13,728 nucleotides of DNA from JBOGXF01 sp050694275. Lineage in GTDB: Bacteria; Actinomycetota; CADDZG01; WHSQ01. Positions 5,588-11,839 of the stretch are shown in pieces. The position numbers were made by a program, and so were the translations under genes. The stretch spans positions 1 to 13,728 of the forward strand of contig JBOGXF010000115.1 in assembly GCA_050694275.1 (NCBI GenBank), written 5' to 3'. The notes under the pieces are model-generated. The model saw only the letters and a program-made list of their open reading frames with translations, ran no database searches and had not been told where the DNA came from. Numbering within the stretch: the stretch's first letter is position 1; the number at the start of each line of letters is the position of its first letter.

Positions 5588-6359
5588 GACCACCGGCTTC
5601 GCCGCTGCGAGCCGCGAGCGCGTGTTTGCCGTCCTTTTGGCGAGCGCGATCGCGCTCGCGTGGGTTGGCCTGTTCGCTTGGGAACGCTCGCCGTACGGCC
5701 GCTACCTGGACCACGACGGCCTCGGCGATCTGCAGAGCGCCTACTTCGCCGCCTTGTTGGTCGCGGGCTGGGTCACGATGATCATCGCGATGATGCTGCC
5801 GACGAGCTGGCCGCTCCTGGGCCTCTTCGATCGGATGACGTCGTCTCGCCGGGGACATCCGGGACTGATAGGTCGCGTGATCGGGGGATACCTCGCCGTC
5901 TGGACCCTGTTCGGCATCGCGGTCCACGCCGGCGACCTCGAGGTTCATCGGATCGTCGAAGGAAGCCGCTGGATCGATTCACACGCGTGGCTGATCGGCG
6001 CGGGCACGTTGCTGGGCGCGGGCATCTACCAATTCAGCGCACTCAAGTACAAGTGCCTGGCCCAATGCCGCTCTCCGTACGCGTTCATCGCGACCCATTG
6101 GCGGGGGCGAGATCCGAAACGCGAGGCTTTTGCGCTCGGCGTGCGCCACGGTCTGTTCTGCCTGGGCTGTTGCTGGAGCCTGATGCTCGTGATGTTCACC
6201 CTGGGTATCGGGAACATCGGATGGATGCTGGCGATCGGGGCGGTCATGGCGATCGAGAAGAACGCGCGCTGGGGACGGCAGCTCAGCGCCCCCCTCGGGG
6301 CGATCCTCATCGGCTGGGGGGCGGCCACGATCGCCCTCCAGGGAGGAGTCTTCGCATGA
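5574..6359 (+). CDS. DUF2182 integral membrane protein, predicted metal-binding
   Basis: 261 residues from TTG 5574, overlapping the DUF1326 gene by 14 nt; GTG 5622 is an alternative start. Hydrophobic segments near residues 17-36, 57-80, 102-120, 138-155, 195-218 and 240-257 indicate about six or seven membrane passes. Family landmarks are MIIAMMLPTSWP (about 69-80), YQFSALKYKCLAQCRSP (152-168, with C161 and C165) and the HGLFCLGCCW cluster (192-201, with C196, C199, C200). The Met/Cys-rich motifs inside membrane helices are why the family is described as metal-binding. The stop overlaps the next gene's ATG as ATGA. It likely works with the preceding DUF1326 protein. Confidence 0.85.
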   Translation: MRQPRTTGFAAASRERVFAVLLASAIALAWVGLFAWERSPYGRYLDHDGLGDLQSAYFAALLVAGWVTMIIAMMLPTSWPLLGLFDRMTSSRRGHPGLIGRVIGGYLAVWTLFGIAVHAGDLEVHRIVEGSRWIDSHAWLIGAGTLLGAGIYQFSALKYKCLAQCRSPYAFIATHWRGRDPKREAFALGVRHGLFCLGCCWSLMLVMFTLGIGNIGWMLAIGAVMAIEKNARWGRQLSAPLGAILIGWGAATIALQGGVFA

Positions 6360-6719
6360 GAGACGACGAGGCGATCGGCAGGACTGCGCTCGATTACTTC
6401 GAGGGCTGGTTCGACGGAGACAGCGTACGCATGGATCGGGCGCTCCATCCAGGGCTGGCGAAGCTCGCTGCAACAGGTCGAACGCGATTCACTGGAGCTG
6501 CGTACCGTCACGAAGGAGCAGATGGTCACCTGGACCGGCAAGGGCGAAGGCAAGAGCGACGACCCCGGCGACGACCGGCACATCGACGTCCAGGTCGTAG
6601 ACGTCTACGGGAACATCGCTAGTGTCGTCGTTCGCTCGCCTGTCTACCGCGAGTACCTTCACCTCGTGCAAACGGACGAGGGTTGGAAGATCGTGAACGC
6701 GCTGTGGCACTGGACGTAA
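6356..6719 (+). pseudogene. SnoaL/lumazine-binding-like protein with an apparent +1 frameshift
   Basis: ATG 6356 overlaps the DUF2182 stop (ATGA) and follows GGGAGGA. The first frame gives RDDEAIGRTALDYFEGWFDG and then LHPGLAK up to 6463. It then turns into Arg-rich nonsense. The next frame, read from 6465, continues SLQQVERDSLELRTVTKEQ and ends with YGNIASVVVRSPVYREYLHL and GWKIVNALWHWT at 6719. Together they make one NTF2-like protein of the putative lumazine-binding/SnoaL type, 120 residues if base C6464 is skipped. An extra base near 6464 is therefore either an assembly error or a real disrupting mutation. ATG 6522, inside the second frame, would give only the C-terminal 65 residues. Its position between a membrane protein and a regulator suggests a small accessory or ligand-binding role. 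Confidence 0.7.
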
Positions 6720-7291
6720 CCAAGACCGCCGCTCGGGCGGCCGCGGAGGAGTCGCTGCTCGACGCGGCCGAGCGGCTGTTACTCGAGAAAGGGCACGCGG
6801 GGATCACGACCCGGAAGCTCGCGGCGGAAGCCGGTTTGAACCATGGCCTCGTGCACTATTACTTCGGCTCGGTGGAAAGCGTGCTCGTGCGCGTGCTCGA
6901 ACGTTTCACTCACCGCCTCACGGAGCGCCAGCGGGAGATGTACGCCGCAGACGTCCCCTTCATCGAGAAGTGGCGCACGGCGATGCGCTATCTGAGCGAG
7001 GACGCCCCCTATCAGAAGATCTGGCTCGAGCTCCAGGCCCTCGCGTGGAACCACCAGGAGCTCAAGCAGGCCGTGGCGGACGTGAACGCGAAGTGGCGCA
7101 GCGTCCTGACCGAAGCGTTCGCCGAACCGCGCGAGCGCTACGGGATCGAGATGCCGCTGGACGCGCTCGTATCCCTCGTGATGACCTTCAACGAGGGCAT
7201 CATGCTGGAGCGTCTCTCGGGGGTGGAGATGGGCCAGCGGGAGTTGCTCGACTGGATCGACGCGTGGATGGCGCGCAAGGAGGCGGATTGA
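6704..7291 (+). CDS. TetR-family transcriptional regulator
   Basis: 195 residues from GTG 6704, overlapping the preceding gene by 16 nt; TTG 6683 is an alternative. The N terminus has the TetR DNA-binding domain: ESLLDAAERLLLEKGHAGIT, then TRKLAAEAGLNHGLVHYYFG with the recognition helix and the typical V-x-YYF. After it comes a helical ligand-binding domain (MRYLSEDAPYQKIWLELQAL, and VSLVMTFNEGIMLERL with a central acidic/hydrophobic helix). The ligand is unknown. Its stop overlaps the next start as TGATG, so it is embedded in the operon that begins at 4970. It is the best candidate to bind the three-half-site operator at 4842-4879 and control its own operon. Confidence 0.9.
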   Translation: MALDVTKTAARAAAEESLLDAAERLLLEKGHAGITTRKLAAEAGLNHGLVHYYFGSVESVLVRVLERFTHRLTERQREMYAADVPFIEKWRTAMRYLSEDAPYQKIWLELQALAWNHQELKQAVADVNAKWRSVLTEAFAEPRERYGIEMPLDALVSLVMTFNEGIMLERLSGVEMGQRELLDWIDAWMARKEAD

Positions 7292-7379
7292 TGGTCGTCG
7301 AAACGGCTCGGCTCGGCTCGACGCAGGAGCAATCTCGGGCCAGCTACCCGGACCGCGACGGCTAGTCGAGCGCGGGGGA
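7291..7379 (+). other. Displaced 5' end of the hydrolase-glycosyltransferase gene (apparent 1-base deletion)
   Basis: ATG 7291 overlaps the TetR stop (TGATG) and has a perfect AAGGAGG at 7278-7284. It encodes VVETARLGSTQEQSRA and then SYPDRDG before a TAG at 7363-7365. In the downstream gene's own frame the codons just ahead of GTG 7380 read VERGG. The expected family N terminus is YPDR-[DE]-GYVER-x-GV, so one base is missing at the 'GGC TA- GTC' point near 7363-7364. Restoring it gives a 712-residue protein starting at 7291. Confidence 0.6.
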
Positions 7380-9428
7380 GTGAAGATCTTCTTCGAGGTC
7401 TACGGCGATGGAGATCGAACCGTGCTCTTCATGCCGGCCTGGTCGATCGTTCACTCGCGCGTCTGGAAGATGCAGATCCCATACTTCGCGAGACATCTGA
7501 GGGTCGTCACGTTCGACGGGCGGGGGAACGGACGATCCGATCGTCCGACCTCGGCCGAGGCGTACGCGGAGAAGGAGTTCGCCGCCGATGCCCTGGCCGT
7601 TCTCGACGAGACGGAGACCCCGCGGGCGGCGCTCGTCTCCCTCTCGTTGGGCTCGCAGCGGTCGTTGCTCCTGGCCGCCGAACATCCCGAGCGGGTGACC
7701 GCCGCGGCCTTCATCGGCTCTTCGCTGCCCATCGCCCCCGGCCACGACGACCGCGAAGTGCACAGCTTCGAGAACGAGCTCGACTCGGAAGAGGGATGGG
7801 CGAAGTACAACCGCCATTACTGGATGAAGGACTACCGTGGATTCCTCGAGTTCTTCTTCTCACAATCCTTCTCGGAGCCACATTCCACCAAGCAGATAGA
7901 GGATGCGGTCGGCTGGGGGCTCGAGACCGACCCCGAGGTGCTCGTGGCGACGGCCGTAGGACCGAAACTCGCCGATCGGGACGAGGTGCTGGAAGTCTGC
8001 CGCAACGTGCGCTGTCCGGTGCTCGTCATCCACGGCGATCGCGACCGCATCAGCCCGCAGCGCAGGGGGGCGGAGCTGGCCCTCGCCACGGGCGGCGCGT
8101 TGGTGACGTTGGAGGGGGCGGGACACATCCCGCTGGCCCGAGATCCGGTGAAGGTCAACCTCCTGCTGCGAGATTTCCTCGATCCGCCCCCGCCCCCGGC
8201 GACGTGGGTCCGGGGGAAGTCGCGGCGCAAGCGCGCGTTGTTCGTGTCGTCTCCGATCGGGCTGGGGCACGCCCAGCGGGATGTGGCGATAGCCAAAGAG
8301 CTGCGCGCGCTCGTTCCCGATCTCGAGATCGACTGGCTCGCTCAGCATCCGGTCACGCGCGTCCTGGAAAGCGAGGGCGAACGCATCCACCCCGCGAGCC
8401 GCTTCCTGGCCAACGAGTCACGTCACATCGAGAGCGAATCGGCCGAGCACGACCTCCACTGCTTCCAAGCCTGGCGGCGCATGGACGAGATCCTGCTCTC
8501 AAACTTCATGCTGTTCCACGACGTGATCCGGGACGAGGACTACGACCTCTGGATCGGGGACGAGGCCTGGGAGCTCGATTACTACCTGCACGAGAACCCC
8601 GAGCAGAAGCAGGCTGCCTACGTGTGGCTGACCGACTTTGTGGGGTGGCTCCCTATGCCGGATGGAGGTGAGCACGAGAGTTATCTGACTGCCGATTACA
8701 ACGCGGAGATGATCGAGCACATCGCTCGTTTTCCTCGTATCCGTGACCGTGCCATCTTCGTGGGTAACGAACAAGACGTTATCCCCGAGCGCTTCGGTTC
8801 CGACCTTCCGTTCATCAAGGAATGGACGAAGGACCACTACGAATTCCCGGGCTACATCACCGGCTTCGATCCCGCGGACTTCATCGACAGGGATGCGATC
8901 CGTCACGAGCTGGGGTACGGGCCCGATGAGAAGGTGTGCATCGTGACCGTGGGCGGCTCCGGGGTCGGGGGCCACCTTCTACGCCGCGTGATCGACTCTT
9001 TCCCCGAGGCCAAGAGGCTGGTCCCCGAGCTCCGCATGGTGGTCGTCACGGGGCCCCGCATCGACCCCCAAAGTCTCCCCGCGGCCGACGGCCTGGACGT
9101 GAGGACGTATGTCCACAATCTCTATCGCTACCTGGCGGTGTGTGACCTGGCGGTCGTGCAGGGAGGTCTCACGACGGCGATGGAGTTGACCGCCAACAGG
9201 CGGCCGTTCCTCTACTTCCCGCTACGCCATCACTTCGAGCAGAACTTCCACGTGCGTCATCGTCTGGAGCGTTACGGCGCGGGACGCCACATGGACTTCG
9301 ATGTCTCGAGCCCGGAGATGATCGCGGAGGCCATGGGCGAGGAGATCGGACGCGAGGTCTCGTACCGACGCGTGGAGACCGATGGGGCGGCCCTCGCCGC
9401 TACTTCAATAGCGGACCTTCTTCGATGA
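7380..9428 (+). CDS. Fusion of alpha/beta hydrolase and GT-B glycosyltransferase
   Basis: 682 residues from GTG 7380; the true start is probably ATG 7291 (see the displaced 5' end). Residues 1-268 are an alpha/beta hydrolase: VVTFDGRGNGRSDRP (oxyanion/strand-4 region), nucleophile S89 in LVSLSLGSQ (first position Ser rather than the usual Gly), acid D222 in VIHGDRDR, and H249 in GAGHIPL. A Pro-rich linker PPPPPATW (269-276) leads to a GT-B fold: FVSSPIGLGHAQRDV (288-302) is a glycine-rich N-terminal loop, TVGGSGVGG (523-531) starts the C-terminal Rossmann domain, and VVQGGLTTAMELTANRRP then FLYFPLRHHFEQNFH (592-624) is the nucleotide-sugar site seen in MurG/MGT-like enzymes. No signal or membrane segment is seen. 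The donor and acceptor are unknown. One enzyme could attach a sugar and the other remove an acyl or ester group from the same small molecule. Confidence 0.85.
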   Translation: MKIFFEVYGDGDRTVLFMPAWSIVHSRVWKMQIPYFARHLRVVTFDGRGNGRSDRPTSAEAYAEKEFAADALAVLDETETPRAALVSLSLGSQRSLLLAAEHPERVTAAAFIGSSLPIAPGHDDREVHSFENELDSEEGWAKYNRHYWMKDYRGFLEFFFSQSFSEPHSTKQIEDAVGWGLETDPEVLVATAVGPKLADRDEVLEVCRNVRCPVLVIHGDRDRISPQRRGAELALATGGALVTLEGAGHIPLARDPVKVNLLLRDFLDPPPPPATWVRGKSRRKRALFVSSPIGLGHAQRDVAIAKELRALVPDLEIDWLAQHPVTRVLESEGERIHPASRFLANESRHIESESAEHDLHCFQAWRRMDEILLSNFMLFHDVIRDEDYDLWIGDEAWELDYYLHENPEQKQAAYVWLTDFVGWLPMPDGGEHESYLTADYNAEMIEHIARFPRIRDRAIFVGNEQDVIPERFGSDLPFIKEWTKDHYEFPGYITGFDPADFIDRDAIRHELGYGPDEKVCIVTVGGSGVGGHLLRRVIDSFPEAKRLVPELRMVVVTGPRIDPQSLPAADGLDVRTYVHNLYRYLAVCDLAVVQGGLTTAMELTANRRPFLYFPLRHHFEQNFHVRHRLERYGAGRHMDFDVSSPEMIAEAMGEEIGREVSYRRVETDGAALAATSIADLLR

Positions 9429-9494
9429 ACGGGGATGGTGTCATGGCTTGTCTCGCCCCGGCCAAGGACGCGCCGGCCGGCTTTGGAGGCCTCC

Positions 9495-10031
9495 ATGCAA
9501 AGACTTGGATGGCCGCCTCGAAACGGAATATCGGCACCTCAGGTCGACACAAGCACACGGGAGGGGAAGACCCAATTGGAACCTAGTGGCGTCGTTCTTT
9601 CCGACGGTGAAGGCGATTCCTTCTTGGTGGGACCCAACAGGGCGTGGATCAAAGCCGACGGCAGAGACACTTCGGAGACTTACTCCGTCATCGAGTTCGC
9701 ACTAGCTCTTCATCCAGTGGCCTCGGCTCCTCATCGACACCCGGATTGGGACGAGGCTTTTTACGTCTTGGAAGGGGAGGTTGAGGCCTTGGTGGGTGAG
9801 CGGGTGGTGCGGCGTCAAGCGGGGTCTTTCATCTTGATCCCGCGCGGCATGGCTCACCGAGTATGGAACTGCGGCGACCGGCCGGCGAGGATCCTCGCGA
9901 TCGCGCAGCCGTGGGCGCCGGAGTACGTAAAGGAAATGGCGCAGGCCTTCCCGAAGAACGGATCTCCGGATATGGAGAAGCTCATGGAGACGTACAAGAA
10001 GTACGGCGTGGAGCAAGTGCCCGAGTCCTGA
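9495..10031 (+). CDS. Cupin-domain protein
   Basis: 178 residues from ATG 9495, which follows GGAGG at 9485-9489. The same frame is open from ATG 9435, and TTG 9576 with an upstream GAGGGGAAGA would give 151 residues. The codons before 9576 do not look coding, so the shorter form is possible. The core is a single cupin_2 barrel: HRHPDWDEAFYVLEGEVEAL has the first motif (H-x-H, then E, then G) and GSFILIPRGMAHRVWN the second, so a metal site of His, His, Glu and His is complete. Such proteins bind small molecules, act as dioxygenases or isomerases, or serve as sensors; nothing distinguishes these here. Third-position GC is visibly lower than in the genes at 4970-9428, which suggests a separate origin. 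Confidence 0.8.
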   Translation: MQRLGWPPRNGISAPQVDTSTREGKTQLEPSGVVLSDGEGDSFLVGPNRAWIKADGRDTSETYSVIEFALALHPVASAPHRHPDWDEAFYVLEGEVEALVGERVVRRQAGSFILIPRGMAHRVWNCGDRPARILAIAQPWAPEYVKEMAQAFPKNGSPDMEKLMETYKKYGVEQVPES

Positions 10032-10082
10032 CGTCACGCGCATAAGTCGATCTCACGGGTCATCTCTCAAGTGAGGGCCTAG

Positions 10083-10095
10083 CCGGCAATGCCGG
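10083..10095 (+). other. Small hairpin CCGGC-AAT-GCCGG
   Basis: A perfect 5-bp stem with a 3-nt loop about 50 bp after the cupin stop. There is no T-run after it, so it is at best a weak terminator. Confidence 0.25.
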
Positions 10096-10152
10096 AGCAG
10101 CGCGATGGGGTGTTCCGAGCAGTCCGGGGTTGCGAACCTGACTGCAAAGTCT

Positions 10153-10171
10153 GGTCACCAATTGGTCACTA
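10153..10171 (+). repeat. 11-bp-spaced GGTCAC doublet
   Basis: GGTCACCA at 10153-10160 and GGTCACTA at 10164-10171 are 11 bp apart start to start and are followed by CGCGACGCG. The pair stands about 105 bp upstream of tRNA copy 3, much as the doublet at 11717 stands upstream of copy 4. The two share the trailing GCGACGCG. Confidence 0.55.
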
Positions 10172-10275
10172 CGCGACGCGCGAATGCGTGACGCTTCTTG
10201 ACTCTCCATGACAGCGGAAAAGCTGATTTGAGCTGGTGATTCGCGCAAAACCGCAGCTGGGGGGCTTGTAGGGTA

Positions 10276-10322
10276 GCGGGCTCATAATCCGTTGGTCGCT
10301 GGTTCGAGTCCAGCCGGCCCCA
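10276..10322 (+). repeat. tRNA(CAU) 3'-half copy 3, attachment-site remnant
   Basis: This copy keeps the whole anticodon arm (GCGGG, loop CTCATAA, TCCGT), the T arm (GCTGG, TTCGAGT, CCAGC) and CGGCCCC plus A at 10322. Upstream, GGGGGGCTTGTAGGGTA resembles a degenerated D-arm region but does not form a D stem. No strand pairs with CGGCCCC, so it is not a complete tRNA gene. It carries slightly more tRNA sequence than copies 1 and 2. Confidence 0.8.
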
Positions 10323-10340
10323 CGACAGCCGGCCCCACGA
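10311..10340 (+). repeat. Perfect 15-bp tandem duplication of the tRNA tail
   Basis: CAGCCGGCCCCACGA occurs twice head to tail at 10311-10325 and 10326-10340. It covers the end of the T stem, the acceptor strand and a few flanking bases. It parallels the partial tail duplication at 3454-3506. Confidence 0.85.
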
Positions 10341-10384
10341 CGCAGACCGCAGTCAACATGTCGTGCTTCACAGGCCCGCGAGCG

Positions 10385-10420
10385 TAAAATGGTCGAGTCA
10401 AGTCGAGCCCGATGAAGGAG
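10385..10420 (+). promoter_or_regulatory. -10 box and ribosome binding site of the UPF0158-MNT gene
   Basis: TAAAAT at 10385-10390 is a good -10 without a clear -35. AAGGAG at 10415-10420 is a strong ribosome binding site, 6 nt before ATG 10427. It decides that start over ATG 10412 and ATG 10421. Unlike the brnT and vapB genes, this one is not leaderless. Confidence 0.5.
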
Positions 10421-10426
10421 ATGACG

Positions 10427-11209
10427 ATGCTCGAACTTGCCCAGATCGACCTGTCGGAGCTTGCCGAGGCCCTTGAGGATCACTCTTACGAACACGAGTG
10501 GTACATCGATCGCGCCACCGGCGAGATCCTAATGAGGTCCGATCATGTGGACGACGTTGAGGACCTTGAAGGGCGAGACCTAGTTGCCATAGCCAGTACC
10601 CCGTCGGATGAGGGCTATCAGGACCTCGTGGACTTCTCGACACGCGTGCGGGACCATCGAGCGCGCGACTTGCTTATGCGCGCCATCGAGGGACGCGGAG
10701 CGTTTCGGCGGTTCAAGGACACGTTGTTCGAGTTTCCCGATCTCCGCAAGGACTGGTTCGCCTTTCACGACACCCGTATGGAAAGACGCGCGATCGAGTG
10801 GTTGAGGGATGAGGGATTGATTGACGCCGACATTGCCGCAGTCGCCCTGGCTCAGATCCCCGAACCCGAGTTGCCGGAGGCCTCCGTCGCATTTGATCCT
10901 CATGAGATCGCCTCTGCCGTAGCCCGGGATCTTAAGAGCCTTTATGGCGAACGCCTCAAGAAGGTCGTGCTGTATGGATCATGGGCGAGGGGCGATGCGC
11001 ATCGTGAGTCCGATGTGGACATCCTGATAGTGCTCGACCGCGTCGACTCCTGGGTTGAAGAAAGGGATAGGATGGATGACATCCTCTGGAAACATTCGCT
11101 TGAGAACTCAACGGTAGTTTCCGCGCTGATTGTTTCTGAAGAGGACTACGAGCGACAGCGTGAACCCGTTCTGATTCGTGCAGTGGCGGAGGGTGTCGCG
11201 TTCTCGTGA
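10427..11209 (+). CDS. UPF0158 domain fused to a minimal nucleotidyltransferase (MNT) domain
   Basis: 260 residues from ATG 10427, chosen for its AAGGAG. Residues 1-135 are UPF0158-like: LAEALEDHSYEHEWYIDRAT, then GEILMRS, and the hallmark RAIEGRGAFRRFKDTLFE followed by WFAFHDTRMERRAIEWLRDE. Residues 155-260 are an MNT domain: LKKVVLYGSWARGDAHRESD with GS at 184-185 and DVD at 196-198, the nucleotide- and Mg-binding motif. The next gene, overlapping by 4 nt, encodes a HEPN protein. MNT-HEPN pairs are known toxin-antitoxin systems in which the MNT enzyme adds nucleotides to the HEPN RNase. The N-terminal UPF0158 extension is not part of the usual MNT antitoxin. UPF0158 has no established function. 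Codon use is less GC-biased than in the 4970-9428 operon. Confidence 0.8.
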   Translation: MLELAQIDLSELAEALEDHSYEHEWYIDRATGEILMRSDHVDDVEDLEGRDLVAIASTPSDEGYQDLVDFSTRVRDHRARDLLMRAIEGRGAFRRFKDTLFEFPDLRKDWFAFHDTRMERRAIEWLRDEGLIDADIAAVALAQIPEPELPEASVAFDPHEIASAVARDLKSLYGERLKKVVLYGSWARGDAHRESDVDILIVLDRVDSWVEERDRMDDILWKHSLENSTVVSALIVSEEDYERQREPVLIRAVAEGVAFS

Positions 11210-11601
11210 CTTCGGACTGGGAGCGGGCACTCAATCGGGCGAGGGATGATCTCGGTGCAGCCAACCACTTGCGTGCATCCGGACATGCGCCGCAGGCATG
11301 CTCGCGTGCATATTTTGCTGCCTTCTATGCTGCCTCAGCAGCCCTCTCCTTACTGGGAGAAACTCGGACGAAGCACTCGGGCGTGTTGTCCGCGTTCCAC
11401 GACAAGGTCATTCGTGACGGGGGCTTCGATACCGAAACAGGACGAATGCTCGGCTGGCTCTTCGATCTCAGGAACACGGCTGATTACAGGTGGGACCCGG
11501 TTGCCGCCTCCGATGCCGAGGAGGCGTTCGAACGGGCTTCGCGCTTCGTCGGAGCCGTAGAGCAGTGGATTAGATCACGCGACGAAGGGGCAGACTCATG
11601 A
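11206..11601 (+). CDS. HEPN-domain protein (UPF0332-like), probable toxin partner of the MNT fusion
   Basis: 131 residues from GTG 11206, overlapping the MNT gene stop as GTGA. It is an all-helical protein. SRAYFAAFYAASAALSLLG (about 33-51) is the conserved A-Y-[YF]-A-x-[FY]-x-A-A-x-A-L helix of UPF0332-type HEPN proteins, followed by KHSGVLSAFHDKVI and WLFDLRNTADYRW. The catalytic R-x4-6-H of HEPN RNases is not canonical here: R89 is followed by NTADY with no His, as in other UPF0332 members that carry an ADY motif. Y94 could be the residue modified by the MNT partner, by analogy with the known tyrosine target in MNT-HEPN systems, but that is inference. Confidence 0.8.
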   Translation: MTSDWERALNRARDDLGAANHLRASGHAPQACSRAYFAAFYAASAALSLLGETRTKHSGVLSAFHDKVIRDGGFDTETGRMLGWLFDLRNTADYRWDPVAASDAEEAFERASRFVGAVEQWIRSRDEGADS

Positions 11602-11672
11602 TCGAGCCGTCGCAGACCTACCCTCGGCGAGTCGCTATCGTCACGGACTAACAGGTTCGCCGGGTTATCTAG

Positions 11673-11692
11673 GTCAGCATGAGCGGCGGATT
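11673..11692 (+). repeat. 20-bp repeat shared by two cassette ends, copy 1
   Basis: GTCAGCATGAGCGGCGGATT at 11673-11692 is repeated exactly at 12738-12757. Each copy lies about 70 bp after a toxin-antitoxin module (HEPN stop 11601; vapC stop 12666), and similarity continues weakly beyond it. Confidence 0.75.
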
Positions 11693-11716
11693 TTGGGGGT
11701 TCGGAGACCAAAGGAC

Positions 11717-11735
11717 GGTCAGCAGACAGTCAGCA
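11717..11735 (+). repeat. 11-bp-spaced GTCAGCA doublet
   Basis: GGTCAGCA at 11717-11724 and AGTCAGCA at 11728-11735, 11 bp apart, followed by TGCGACGCG. It aligns with the doublet at 10153-10171 through the trailing GCGACGCG and stands about 105 bp upstream of tRNA copy 4. Confidence 0.5.
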
Positions 11736-11839
11736 TGCGACGCGCTCTTCCGTGTATGTCGGTGGTTGTCCGCGTAGTCCGAAGCCGGGTCTGAACGGGC
11801 CAGACTTACGTCTTCCCTAGGTAGAGCGTTTGGATCCCA

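Noticed and set aside
5660..6622. Plus-strand ORF of 320 codons overlapping DUF2182
   Set aside because: Its first two thirds is an Arg/Pro-rich shadow of DUF2182. Only the stretch from 6356 is real, as the first half of the SnoaL-like gene.
7796..8671. Plus-strand ORF of 291 codons inside the hydrolase-glycosyltransferase
   Set aside because: It is a low-complexity Arg/Gly/Ala shadow; the overlapping frame has clear catalytic motifs of both domains.
9435..9575. N-terminal extension of the cupin from ATG 9435
   Set aside because: No ribosome binding site and no coding-like third positions; kept only as an alternative start.
10260..10322. A complete tRNA-Met/Ile gene at copy 3
   Set aside because: The anticodon and T arms are fine, but no 5' strand pairs with CGGCCCC and no D stem can be formed from GGGGGGCTTGTAGGGTA.
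10169..10495. Minus-strand ORF containing WTRTSDQRIMSPLPYKPP
   Set aside because: Another antisense reading of the tRNA copy at 10276-10322, not a protein.
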